Shown here one piece after another: positions 24,190-33,723 of a stretch of 64,000 bases of DNA (the first letter of the stretch is position 1; each line of letters begins with the position of its first letter). The position numbers and the translations under genes are program-made. The notes below the pieces were generated by a model. That model made no database searches and was not told the DNA's origin. It saw only the letters and a list, made by a program, of their open reading frames with translations. Source of the DNA: Jejuia pallidilutea (GTDB lineage Bacteria > Bacteroidota > Bacteroidia > Flavobacteriales > Flavobacteriaceae); assembly GCF_002973595.1 (NCBI RefSeq), contig NZ_PVEO01000005.1:310001-374000 (forward strand), read 5' to 3'.

Positions 24190-24217
24190 GGAAACTTTTA
24201 TTGTTTCTAAAGTTTCC
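24190..24217. promoter_or_regulatory. TetR-type operator GGAAACTTT-N10-AAAGTTTCC
   Basis: Perfect 9-bp arms at 24190-24198 and 24209-24217. It lies 5 bp upstream of the -7 octamer and covers the -33 region, so the bound repressor would block RNA polymerase. Most likely the autoregulatory site of the TetR gene that starts at 24240 and of the efflux operon behind it. Confidence 0.65.
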
Positions 24218-24222
24218 TTATG

Positions 24223-24230
24223 TATATTTG
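24223..24230 (+). promoter_or_regulatory. -7 element TATATTTG of the tetR-efflux operon
   Basis: Exact TAnnTTTG with a TTG at 24201-24203, 19 bp before. Expected transcription start is near 24236, only about 4 nt before the ATG, so the message is nearly leaderless. Confidence 0.6.
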
Positions 24231-24239
24231 CCCGCAATT

Positions 24240-24851
24240 ATGAAAGAAAAAATATTAACAGGCGCTACAGATTTGTTTTTAAACTATGGGTTTAAAAGTG
24301 TTACCATGGATGATATTGCCAATAAATTGGGCATGTCTAAAAAAACAATTTATCAGCATTTTGACAATAAAACAAAGTTAGTACAGGCCTCCACAATGCA
24401 TTTATTTACATTTATATCAAACGGTATAGATTGTATTTGTAATTTAAACAAAAACCCAATAGAAGAAATTTATGGTATTAAGGAGTTTGTTATGGAACAT
24501 CTTAAAGATGAAAAATCCTCACCTCAATACCAGCTTCAAAAATACTATCCTAGAATATTTAAAACCTTAAAGGAAAAGCAGTTTTCTGTAATGCAAAATT
24601 GTGTTGTCAATAATTTAAACCGTGGTGTAAAAGAAGGGCTTTACAGAGAAGATATTAATGTTGATTTTATTTCGAGAATATATTTTAACACCATGATGAT
24701 TATTAAAGACAACGATTTATTTCCCAGAGAAAAATTCTCGGTGTTCATGATTATGAATAATTATTTAGAATACCATTTACGTGGCATTTGTACCCCTAAA
24801 GGCCTCGATATATTAAACAGTTACATTAAAACCAATCAATCACAAAAATGA
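24240..24851 (+). CDS. TetR/AcrR family repressor
   Basis: 203 residues. The ATG at 24240 was chosen over an in-frame ATG at 24105 because the helix-turn-helix (TMDDIANKLGMSKKTIYQHF) then has its usual N-terminal position and because the promoter lies between the two. The C-terminal domain (about 60-203) is the variable ligand and dimer domain. It overlaps the TolC gene by 4 bp (ATGA), so the repressor and the pump form one operon, which the repressor probably controls through the palindrome at 24190-24217. Confidence 0.88.
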   Translation: MKEKILTGATDLFLNYGFKSVTMDDIANKLGMSKKTIYQHFDNKTKLVQASTMHLFTFISNGIDCICNLNKNPIEEIYGIKEFVMEHLKDEKSSPQYQLQKYYPRIFKTLKEKQFSVMQNCVVNNLNRGVKEGLYREDINVDFISRIYFNTMMIIKDNDLFPREKFSVFMIMNNYLEYHLRGICTPKGLDILNSYIKTNQSQK

Positions 24852-26191
24852 AAAACTACCTTATAATACTAATTAGTTTTTTATGGGCTACAGCTATGTT
24901 TTCCCAAGATACAAATCTAAATTTATCGTTACAGGAAGCTATAGATTATGCTTTAGAACATAATAGAACCGCTTTAAATGCATCTCGAGATATTGAAGCT
25001 GCAAAAAAACAAAAATGGGAAACAACAGCAACTGGCTTACCACAAATTAGTGCTAGTGCAGATTATCAAAATTTCTTAAAACAACAAGTATCTGTAATTC
25101 CTGCCGAATTTTTGGGCGGAAACCCAGGAGAATTTACCGAAGTTATTTTTGGCACCCAACAAAATGCCAATGCTACAGCTACCTTAAGTCAGCTAATTTT
25201 TGACGGCTCTTATCTTGTTGGCCTGCAATCTGCCAAGGTGTTTTTAGAAATCTCTAAAAATGCTAAAGAAAAGACAGATTTAGAAGTGCGCAAAGCAGTT
25301 ATAGATGCTTATGGCAATGTACTACTTGCCGAAGAAAGCATTAAAATCTTAGAACGTAACATTAGCGTATTGAAGAAAAATTTGAATGAAACTACAAAAA
25401 TTTACCAAAATGGTTTAGGTGATGAAGAAAGTGTAGAGCAACTGCAAATTACTTTATCGGGCGTAGAAAGTAGTTTAAACAACACCACACGTTTAAAAGT
25501 TTTGGCATACCAAATGCTAAATATAACCTTAGGTGCAGAGATAAATACAAATACTACCTTAACTGATAATTTAGAAACTTTAACTTCTGAAAATATTAAA
25601 CTAGAACTTTTAAATGCCGAACAAAACATTGAAAACACTATAGATTTTAAAATCGCTGAAAACGATAAGCGTTCTAAAGAATTACTTTTAAAACTAGAAA
25701 AAAGTAAAGCATTGCCAACACTTAGCGGGTATTTAAACGGTGGTTATTTAGGCTTTAGTAATGAGTTTTCGTTTTTAGATAGCGACCAAAACTGGTCTGG
25801 TTTTTCATCATTTGGCATAAGCCTAAATTTGCCAATCTTTAGTTCTGGTATGCGAAGTGCAGCCACTCAACGCGCTAGAATAAATTTAGAAAAAGCGAAA
25901 GACGCACTTACTGAAACCGAGCAACAATTAAAACTCCAAATAGCATCTGCTAAGAGCGATTACCAATTTGCAATTGAAGATTACGAAAACAAAAAGCAAA
26001 ACTTAAATCTTGCCGAACGTATCGAGAAAAAAAATCAGATTAAATTCTCAGAAGGTATCGCATCGAGTTTTGAGCTAAGACAAGCACAAACCCAACTTTA
26101 TACGGCACAGCAAGAATTTTTACAGTCTATGCTAGATGTTATCAACAAAAAAGCAACGCTAGAAACCGTTTTAAATACAATTAACAACTAA
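24848..26191 (+). CDS. TolC family outer-membrane efflux channel
   Basis: 447 residues. Signal peptide about 1-20, then two outer-membrane efflux protein repeats with long heptad helices (LQEAIDYALEHNRTALNASRDIEAA; the second repeat ends with EGIASSFELRQAQTQLYTAQ). It forms the trimeric exit duct for the RND pump encoded downstream. Starts inside the last codons of the tetR gene. Confidence 0.93.
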   Translation: MKNYLIILISFLWATAMFSQDTNLNLSLQEAIDYALEHNRTALNASRDIEAAKKQKWETTATGLPQISASADYQNFLKQQVSVIPAEFLGGNPGEFTEVIFGTQQNANATATLSQLIFDGSYLVGLQSAKVFLEISKNAKEKTDLEVRKAVIDAYGNVLLAEESIKILERNISVLKKNLNETTKIYQNGLGDEESVEQLQITLSGVESSLNNTTRLKVLAYQMLNITLGAEINTNTTLTDNLETLTSENIKLELLNAEQNIENTIDFKIAENDKRSKELLLKLEKSKALPTLSGYLNGGYLGFSNEFSFLDSDQNWSGFSSFGISLNLPIFSSGMRSAATQRARINLEKAKDALTETEQQLKLQIASAKSDYQFAIEDYENKKQNLNLAERIEKKNQIKFSEGIASSFELRQAQTQLYTAQQEFLQSMLDVINKKATLETVLNTINN

Positions 26192-26207
26192 AAAAATCAA
26201 TCATAAC

Positions 26208-27374
26208 ATGAAATATATAACCTTAACAATCATAAGTGCTATTATATTAACCTCTTGTGGTGGCAACAAAAACAAATCTGTTGAAGATATAATCGCGTCT
26301 CAAGATTTAGAACAAATAAGACAAAAGAAAACAGAGTTGGATGCGGCAGCACAAGAACTATCAGCAAAACTTAAACTGTTAGAAAAAGAAATAAAAGCAC
26401 TAGATCCTCAGGAAAAAATCCCTCTAATTACAACCTTTATAGCTAAAGAAGAAGTTTTTAATCACTTTGTAGAGTTACAAGGTGATGTAGATACGAAGCA
26501 AAATTTAGTTATTTACCCAGAATTTTCAGGTGTATTAAGTCAGGTTTATGTTAAAGAAGGACAACGAGTTAACAAGGGGCAAATACTAGCTAAAATTGAC
26601 GATGGAGGTTTAAGCCAGCAATTGGCACAATTAAAAATTCAAGCAGAGTTAGCAAAAACCACTTTTGAGCGTCAAAAACGCCTATGGGATCAAAAAATTG
26701 GAAGTGAAATTCAATACCTACAAGCCAAATCTACTTACGAAGCACAACAACAGGCCGTTAACCAACTGGAACAACAAGTTGGCAAAACCAATGTTCGCGC
26801 CCCATTTTCAGGAATTATTGATGATGTAATTACAGAACAAGGTAGCGTTGTAGCACCAGGACAATCACAGCTGTTTAGAATTGTGAACTTAGATGATATG
26901 TATATTGAAACCGACGTGCCAGAACGTTACATTACAGACATTACAAAAGGAAAAGACGTGAAAGTAAATTTCCCTGTTTTAGGAAAAGAAATGGATGCAA
27001 AAATACGTCAGGCAGGAAATTTTATTAATCCAGCAAATCGAACCTTTAAAGTTGAAGTAGCTATCCCTAATAAGGATATGTCTATAAAACCAAATCTTAC
27101 AGCAAAACTTAAAATTAACGATTACACAAACAATAAAGCAATTTTAATACCTCAAAGTATCATTTCAGAAAACGCCGAGGGACAACAATATATATACACT
27201 ACAACAGATAAAACCGATAGTTTAGCAAAAGCTAAACGTGTAATTATTAAAACCGGTAAAACACAAGGCGATGTTATCGAAGTACTTTCAGGAATAGAAA
27301 ACAACGCTGAAATTATTAAAGAAGGTGCACGTAGTGTAAAAGATGGACAAACAGTAAAAGTGATAAATTACTAA
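26208..27374 (+). CDS. RND efflux periplasmic adaptor (membrane fusion protein)
   Basis: 388 residues. Lipobox ILTSC (Cys17), an extra coiled coil at about 28-65, then the barrel-sandwich (lipoyl) half-motifs around 90-130 and 185-215, an alpha-hairpin between them, and the beta-barrel and membrane-proximal domains (DVPERYITDITKGKDVKVNF onward). Lies 16 bp after tolC and 10 bp before the pump gene. Links the pump to the outer-membrane channel. Confidence 0.93.
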   Translation: MKYITLTIISAIILTSCGGNKNKSVEDIIASQDLEQIRQKKTELDAAAQELSAKLKLLEKEIKALDPQEKIPLITTFIAKEEVFNHFVELQGDVDTKQNLVIYPEFSGVLSQVYVKEGQRVNKGQILAKIDDGGLSQQLAQLKIQAELAKTTFERQKRLWDQKIGSEIQYLQAKSTYEAQQQAVNQLEQQVGKTNVRAPFSGIIDDVITEQGSVVAPGQSQLFRIVNLDDMYIETDVPERYITDITKGKDVKVNFPVLGKEMDAKIRQAGNFINPANRTFKVEVAIPNKDMSIKPNLTAKLKINDYTNNKAILIPQSIISENAEGQQYIYTTTDKTDSLAKAKRVIIKTGKTQGDVIEVLSGIENNAEIIKEGARSVKDGQTVKVINY

Positions 27375-27384
27375 ACCAAAAACC

Positions 27385-30300
27385 ATGACAAAAAAGAAAA
27401 AGAACGTAGACAAGGAGTTTGGTTTATCATCTTGGGCAATAAATAACAAAACCACCATGTACGTGCTTATTGCCGTATTTTTCTACATAGGTGTTACTGC
27501 TTTTTTTAGTATGCCAAGAGAAAATTTTCCAGAGGTAAACGAAACCAAAATTTATGTAAGCTCTGTTTTTCCTGGCAATACTGCCGAAGACATAGAAAAA
27601 CTAATTACAGACCCATTAGAGGATAAACTAAAATCTATAAGTAATGTTGTTGAAATTACCTCAACATCGCAAGAAGATTACTCTATGGTTATTGTAGAGT
27701 TTGATGAAAACATTACTGTAGAACAAGCCAAACAAAAAGTAAAAGACGAAGTAGATACAGAAACCTCTAGTGAAGATTGGCCCACATTTAACGAAGCTAA
27801 AGTAGAACCCGATGTGTTCGATTTAAGTCTTTCTGAAGAAATGCCTATTCTTAACATAAATATTTCTGGAGATTATCCCGTTGAAAAACTAAAAGAATAT
27901 GCCGAATATCTTCAAGATGAAATTGAAGACGTACAGGAAATTAAAAAGGCAGATATTCGTGGCGCACAAGATAAGGAAGTAGAGGTAGCTGTAGATATTT
28001 ATAAAATGATGGCTGCCCAAGTAACATTTAACGATGTTATTAGCGCCATTAAAAGTGGTAACGTTACCATGTCTGCTGGCAATTTAATAGCTAGTGGCCA
28101 ACGTCGTACCATTCGTATTTTGGGTGAAATAGATACTCCCAGCGAACTAGAAAATTTTGTGGTAAAGTCTGAAAATGGTCATGCCATTTACCTTAAAGAC
28201 GTTGCAAGTATCGCTTTTAAAGAAGAAGATAAAACTACTTTTGCTCGCGAGTTTGGAGCACCAGTTGTAATGCTCGATGTTAAAAAGAGAGCTGGAAAAA
28301 ACATGGTTGCTGCAGCAGAACAAATTCAAACTATTGTTAAAGATGCTATTGAAAATGTTTTTCCTCTAGATTTAAAAGTAACCATCACCAACGATCAATC
28401 TCCAAAAACTATTGGGCAAGTAGATGATTTGGTAAACAACATTATTTTTGGAATTATTTTGGTTGTTACCGTTTTAATGTTCTTTTTAGGATTTAAAAAC
28501 GCCTTATTCGTTGGTTTCGCCATTCCTATGTCTATGTTTATGTCGCTTATGATATTAAATCTATTAGGGCATAGTCTAAATACCATGGTACTTTTTGGTT
28601 TAATTATGGGCCTTGGAATGCTTGTAGACAACGGTATTGTGGTTGTAGAGAATGTTTACAGGCTTATGGACGAAGAAGGCATGAGCCGTATTGAAGCTGC
28701 AAAAAAAGGTATTGGTGAAATTGCATTCCCTATTATTATTTCTACAGCTACTACGGTTGCTGCTTTTATCCCTTTAGGGTTATGGCCTGGAATTATGGGA
28801 GATTTTATGATGATTTTACCCATTACCCTATCCATTGTATTAGGCTCCTCGTTATTTGTCGCTATTTTCTTTAACTCAGTATTGGTTTCTAAATTCATGA
28901 AAACAGAAGATAAAGACATGCCTTTAAAGAATGCTATAATGACGTCTTCAATTATTGGAGGAATAGGTATACTTATTTTTATTTTTGGAGGCACCAACAG
29001 AGCCCTAGGAAGCGTTATGGTATTTTCTGCAATTATGCTTTGGGTGTATCGATTGTTTTTAAGAAAATGGGCTAACAATTTTCAAACCAAAACACTAGTA
29101 AAATTAGAAAATTGGTACGAAATTCGTCTGCGAAATGCGCTTTCAGGAAAAATGCCTTATGTGTTAAGTATTGGTACTTTTCTACTATTAATAATATCGT
29201 TTGTGGCGTTTGGCATATCGTTAGCGACACAACGTACCAAAGTAGAATTTTTTCCAGATAATAAGCCAAATCAAATTATAGTTTACATTGAATACCCCGA
29301 AGGTACCGATATTGAAAAAACCAATGCCATTACAAAAGAAATTGAAAAGCGCGTATTTGATGTACTTAACCAAGATGAATATGTTGATGATGGCTATAAC
29401 TTTTTGGTAGAAAGTGCTGTATCTCAAGTAGGTGAAGGTGCAGGAAACGCACAAACCGATATGGGTTCTGCAGCAGAAACTCCCCATAAAGCCAAAATTA
29501 CAGCCTCTATGCGCGAGTACAAATACAGACGTGGTAAGGATAGTGAATTATTGCGCCAAAAAGTTCAAGAAGCCTTGGTTGGTATTTATCCTGGGGTTTT
29601 AATTTCAGTAGAAAAAGATGCTAATGGCCCACCTGCCGGTTCCCCTATAAATATTGAAATTGAAGGAGACGATTATAACGAATTGATAGCTACAGCAGAA
29701 AACATGCGAGAATTTATCAATACGAAAAATATCCCTGGTATTGATGAACTTAAAATTGATGTAAATAAAGATAAACCCACAATGCGTGTAACTGTTGATA
29801 GGGAAAAAGCTGGTGAATTAGGTGTTAGCGCCTCTCAAGTTGGGCAACAGTTACGTAATTCTATTTTTGGTACCAAAGCTGGTATTTACAAAGAAGATGG
29901 TGACGATTTTGATATCTATATTCGTTTTAACGAAGATATAAGATACAATACCAGTGCATTATTCAATCAAAATATAACATTTAGGGACAACACAGGGCAA
30001 ATAAAAAGTGTACCCGTATCGGCCGTCACAAAATTTGAGAACAACTCTGGATTTAGCGCTATTAAACATAAAGAAACAAAGCGTGTGGTTACTGTGTATT
30101 CTGCTTTGGCTCCAGGTTTTGTTGATGCTAGCGCCATAATAGCTCAAATTCAAAACGAAATGAAAGGCTATACAGGTTTGCCAGAAAACATAAAGATAGA
30201 TTATACAGGGCAAATTGAAGAGCAAAACAAACAACAAGCCTTTTTAAATAATGCCTTCTTAACTGGGTTAGCATTAATATTTTTTATTCTAATATTTCAA

Positions 30301-30900
30301 TTTAACTCGGTGTCTAAACCTGGAATTATTATGATAGCTATCTTTCTAAGTTTTATTGGTGTTTTTGGCGGAATTGTAATTACAGGGAGTTCTTTTGTTA
30401 TTATGATGACTATGGTAGGTATTATATCGCTAGCAGGAATTGTAGTTAATAATGGTGTGGTGCTTTTAGATTATGCACAACTTATTATTGATAGAAAAAA
30501 GAACGAATTAGATCTTGATGAGGAAGCCTACATACAAACCGATGATCTTTATGAAGCTATTGTTAAGGCAGGAAAAGCACGTTTACGCCCTGTATTACTA
30601 ACAGCCATTACTACTATTTTAGGATTAATTCCTTTGGCTATTGGGCTAAACATTAACTTCTTCACATTATTTTCAGATTTCGATCCGAATATATACATGG
30701 GTGGAGATAATGTAGTGTTCTGGGGTCCTTTGGCGTGGACAGTAATATACGGATTGCTAATTGCAACATTCTTAACGCTTATTGTAGTGCCCGTTTTATT
30801 CTTTTTAGTAACCAAATTTAAAATGTGGTTATTTAAACATAGAATTGCAGAAGTTAGTTTAGCTAAAGACCACCATATTCCCAATGAAAACAGGCTTTAA
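27385..30900 (+). CDS. RND efflux pump, AcrB/HAE1-type permease
   Basis: 1171 residues, longer than AcrB (about 1050). N-terminal helix, porter loops, helix block 345-560 with GLGMLVDNGIVVVENVYRLMDEEGMS and the second half with GIISLAGIVVNNGVVLLDYAQ. Extra length lies in an added pair of helices near 515-560 and in the linker around helix 11. The proton-relay pattern is partly different: a VDN motif is present in TM4. Substrate cannot be read; solvent, bile or drug export under TetR control is typical. The perfect terminator at 30931 ends the operon. Confidence 0.93.
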   Translation: MTKKKKNVDKEFGLSSWAINNKTTMYVLIAVFFYIGVTAFFSMPRENFPEVNETKIYVSSVFPGNTAEDIEKLITDPLEDKLKSISNVVEITSTSQEDYSMVIVEFDENITVEQAKQKVKDEVDTETSSEDWPTFNEAKVEPDVFDLSLSEEMPILNINISGDYPVEKLKEYAEYLQDEIEDVQEIKKADIRGAQDKEVEVAVDIYKMMAAQVTFNDVISAIKSGNVTMSAGNLIASGQRRTIRILGEIDTPSELENFVVKSENGHAIYLKDVASIAFKEEDKTTFAREFGAPVVMLDVKKRAGKNMVAAAEQIQTIVKDAIENVFPLDLKVTITNDQSPKTIGQVDDLVNNIIFGIILVVTVLMFFLGFKNALFVGFAIPMSMFMSLMILNLLGHSLNTMVLFGLIMGLGMLVDNGIVVVENVYRLMDEEGMSRIEAAKKGIGEIAFPIIISTATTVAAFIPLGLWPGIMGDFMMILPITLSIVLGSSLFVAIFFNSVLVSKFMKTEDKDMPLKNAIMTSSIIGGIGILIFIFGGTNRALGSVMVFSAIMLWVYRLFLRKWANNFQTKTLVKLENWYEIRLRNALSGKMPYVLSIGTFLLLIISFVAFGISLATQRTKVEFFPDNKPNQIIVYIEYPEGTDIEKTNAITKEIEKRVFDVLNQDEYVDDGYNFLVESAVSQVGEGAGNAQTDMGSAAETPHKAKITASMREYKYRRGKDSELLRQKVQEALVGIYPGVLISVEKDANGPPAGSPINIEIEGDDYNELIATAENMREFINTKNIPGIDELKIDVNKDKPTMRVTVDREKAGELGVSASQVGQQLRNSIFGTKAGIYKEDGDDFDIYIRFNEDIRYNTSALFNQNITFRDNTGQIKSVPVSAVTKFENNSGFSAIKHKETKRVVTVYSALAPGFVDASAIIAQIQNEMKGYTGLPENIKIDYTGQIEEQNKQQAFLNNAFLTGLALIFFILIFQFNSVSKPGIIMIAIFLSFIGVFGGIVITGSSFVIMMTMVGIISLAGIVVNNGVVLLDYAQLIIDRKKNELDLDEEAYIQTDDLYEAIVKAGKARLRPVLLTAITTILGLIPLAIGLNINFFTLFSDFDPNIYMGGDNVVFWGPLAWTVIYGLLIATFLTLIVVPVLFFLVTKFKMWLFKHRIAEVSLAKDHHIPNENRL

Positions 30901-30930
30901 AACCATTTACAAATAATTTTGATTATAAAA

Positions 30931-30967
30931 TCCAGAGTTTAAAGTTTAAACTCTGGATTTTTTTTTT
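30931..30967. terminator. Bidirectional intrinsic terminator
   Basis: TCCAGAGTTTAAA and TTTAAACTCTGGA form a perfect 13-bp inverted repeat around one base, flanked by A-rich bases before and nine T after. Serves the efflux operon and the convergent hydrolase gene. Confidence 0.85.
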
Positions 30968-30974
30968 AGAAAGT

Positions 30975-33557
30975 TTACTTCCACTCAAAATCTCCATGTT
31001 TAACAGACCAATCGTTTCCAAAAAAACCAGCACATTTTACTTTAGAAACACCATCTTCTAAAACAGCATCTTCAAACAATACTACATCAGGAAATGTGGT
31101 GCCGTTTACCAAATAATGGTTAGCGTAAGCTGCTTTCATACCCTTTTCACCCGTGGCAGTAACTACACCCACACTAGCTTTGTTTGAATCTGTCCTTGGC
31201 ACAATAAAATACATCCCCCAATTACTTCCTGTAATGGTTCTTCCATCAAAATCTATAGCATTATTCATCACCTGAATAGGGCTTTCTTTTAAAAGTTTAG
31301 TCCACGCACTGTTATTATCCTTATTACCGTATAACACCACATTTCTGTCTGCATATTTTTTTAATGAAAACTCGGTATCAGGTATCATTTCAATATTTCC
31401 ATTAGCGCGGTACCAAAATTTTTCAGCATCAAAAAGCGCCCTATTATAATACCATTTATTTTCTGCTTCATTTCCTTTGGTTGCGTAAACCAATACCACG
31501 TTGTTTGTAAAAGCATCTTTAAATCCGCCATTTCGGTGTGGCCCTTTTTGTTTTAAATCTGGTTTTGAAGCTAACTGCCATTCACCATTTTCCTTCTTAA
31601 AAAACATGGTAGATTTACTATCTATCTTTATAGTTTTTCCATCTAAAACCAAACTATTTATAGTATCCTTCAGTTTAGAAAATTCAACCTTTAACACATC
31701 CACATTATTAGTAGTAATAGTATAATCTTTGTCTTTTAAAAACTTAAACGAACTCACTTTAAAGGCGTCCTCTTGCTGATATATTGAAATAAAATGCGAC
31801 TTTGATGACACCCCTGGAGATCCTGTATAAAATTCTAGTTCATCAATATCTTTATCTTCTGTTATACTTCGGTTTTTAAACATATCAAAAATAGGCTCCC
31901 AATCCATACTATGGTCGCCATACCAATGTGTGCCATCAGGATATTCATAATAAGTGAAATCTGGATGAAACTTCCCTAAGCGTTCGCGCATATCTCTAGC
32001 TATAGCTGTTGGTACCACATTATCCTTTTCACCATGATAAATATAAATACCATGATGCAAATAATTTCGAATAAGTTCTAAAGTTCTACTTGGTGTACCC
32101 GCTCTGGTAATCATATTTTCAACTGCCGATGGCACATGCTTTATTTTCATACGCTCTAAAATTTTCGGCGTAATGCCAAAACGTTTCATTCGTTCTTCAG
32201 ACATTTGTGAAAATCTGCTTAACGAACGATCTCTATACAACAACAAATCGGGATATCCGGCGCATGGTGCTAAAGCCGCAAATTTATCGGGATATGTAGC
32301 ACCTAAATACCACGTACCATGACCTCCCATAGAATGACCAGTAAGATAAATGCGATTTTCGGCTGGTTTGTAAACGTGTTTGGCTTCGGCTAACACTTCC
32401 AAAGCATCTAAGCGTCCCCAATCTTCCCAAGCAAATCCAAACGGACGACGATTTGTAGGCGCAATAACATGCCCCCAGTCTTTTTGTTTATAGGCATTGG
32501 CTTGATTTTCGGCTTTTACCGATGCACCGTGAACAGATAAAAACATGGCTAACGAATCTGTATCTTTAGTAGTTGAAGGCGCTATACTATAATACTGCAC
32601 ACTCCCATCTATAGCACTTATAAAAGTGCGTTTGTGTTTTTTGTATTTCGATTTTACTCTAATATTTGTTGTGGTTTTGGTATCTACAATGTGTTGTCCG
32701 TCAGATAGATTAAGTGTCATTTCAATTCTTCCCAATTTAGAAGAATCTGCTACATGGGCTATTTTATAAGCTACCTTTTGCACACTTAAAGGTGGTAAAT
32801 CTTGAATTTGATGTGTTCTTGATTTACCATCAATTTCAGACGTAATTTCATAACCTTTAACCCAATTTTCGGTGGCATTAACAACTCTTACTGCCGCTAA
32901 ATAATCTTTTGGCTCTTCAATTAAAACATCTGGTAAGGTTAAATCTCTAGTTGTAATTTGTACATGGGTTTTAGGTTCAATTAATCTTGCTCTTATTCTA
33001 GGAAATCGTCCTACTTTTAAAACAAAAATATTAGTGCCTTTTTTAAGTTTTATGGGAACTAAACTCCATCCGTAATCGTAATAATCGCCTTCATGTGGAT
33101 ACCCGTTTATTAACGCTAACGTGTGCCCCGATGCTTCAAAAAGCACCACTTTTTCAGAATTAGATGTATAGGTTAAATACACATAGCTCGACCTTAAATT
33201 TCGGTTTCTAAAAGAACTTGTAGAATCTACTTTTATGGGCGTCCACTTTAATTCTTCACCTTTAAAATCAACATCAAACACTTTATTTTTTGATGCTCTA
33301 TACTCTGGATTCATTAAAAACGTATTGAACACTGGGTCTTCTGGAAATGTTGATGAATTAACGCCACTATTTTGAAGTTTCAATGTTAAACCTGTTTTAA
33401 AAACATGCAGTAATTTGCCTTCTTCAATCTCGTTAACTTTTTCTTTTCCGAAATACTCAACAATATTTCCTGTTCTTTGCTGCGCATTTAATGCAAAACA
33501 AAGAGAACAAAGACAGAATAAAACACTTAAGATTTTGTTACCGGTAAAATTTATCAT
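30975..33557 (-). CDS. Secreted S9-like alpha/beta hydrolase
   Basis: 860 residues. Signal peptide about 1-26, an N-terminal beta-rich region (30-310), and a central alpha/beta hydrolase domain with nucleophile Ser409 in GHSMGG, acid Asp512 in EKDNVVP and His544 in DGTHWYGDHS. A further beta-rich C-terminal region (about 580-860) follows. It resembles prolyl-oligopeptidase/feruloyl-esterase-like exported enzymes. Peptide or ester substrates are both possible. No T9SS tail is seen. Upstream on the minus strand a CATATTTG octamer (33623-33630) may serve as -7 box. Confidence 0.82.
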   Translation of the reverse strand: MINFTGNKILSVLFCLCSLCFALNAQQRTGNIVEYFGKEKVNEIEEGKLLHVFKTGLTLKLQNSGVNSSTFPEDPVFNTFLMNPEYRASKNKVFDVDFKGEELKWTPIKVDSTSSFRNRNLRSSYVYLTYTSNSEKVVLFEASGHTLALINGYPHEGDYYDYGWSLVPIKLKKGTNIFVLKVGRFPRIRARLIEPKTHVQITTRDLTLPDVLIEEPKDYLAAVRVVNATENWVKGYEITSEIDGKSRTHQIQDLPPLSVQKVAYKIAHVADSSKLGRIEMTLNLSDGQHIVDTKTTTNIRVKSKYKKHKRTFISAIDGSVQYYSIAPSTTKDTDSLAMFLSVHGASVKAENQANAYKQKDWGHVIAPTNRRPFGFAWEDWGRLDALEVLAEAKHVYKPAENRIYLTGHSMGGHGTWYLGATYPDKFAALAPCAGYPDLLLYRDRSLSRFSQMSEERMKRFGITPKILERMKIKHVPSAVENMITRAGTPSRTLELIRNYLHHGIYIYHGEKDNVVPTAIARDMRERLGKFHPDFTYYEYPDGTHWYGDHSMDWEPIFDMFKNRSITEDKDIDELEFYTGSPGVSSKSHFISIYQQEDAFKVSSFKFLKDKDYTITTNNVDVLKVEFSKLKDTINSLVLDGKTIKIDSKSTMFFKKENGEWQLASKPDLKQKGPHRNGGFKDAFTNNVVLVYATKGNEAENKWYYNRALFDAEKFWYRANGNIEMIPDTEFSLKKYADRNVVLYGNKDNNSAWTKLLKESPIQVMNNAIDFDGRTITGSNWGMYFIVPRTDSNKASVGVVTATGEKGMKAAYANHYLVNGTTFPDVVLFEDAVLEDGVSKVKCAGFFGNDWSVKHGDFEWK

Positions 33558-33698
33558 GATGAAATTTATTTTCTTTAAAATTACTTTTTTAAATCCTTTT
33601 AAAAATATTTTTCGACTAGTAACAAATATGCATCAATGAATAACTTTGTAAACCTTTAAAAAAGCAATATAAAATGGTTAATCTATAGACTAATTCTT

Positions 33699-33706
33699 TA
33701 AATTTG
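33699..33706 (+). promoter_or_regulatory. -7 element TAAATTTG of aspS
   Basis: Exact TAnnTTTG, 18 bp before the aspS ATG. Leader of about 12 nt. Confidence 0.6.
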
Positions 33707-33723
33707 CACATCAAAATTTCACT

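Noticed and set aside
24105-24239. Longer N-terminus of the TetR protein
   Set aside because: The extra 45 residues cover the promoter and palindrome and have no place in the TetR fold.
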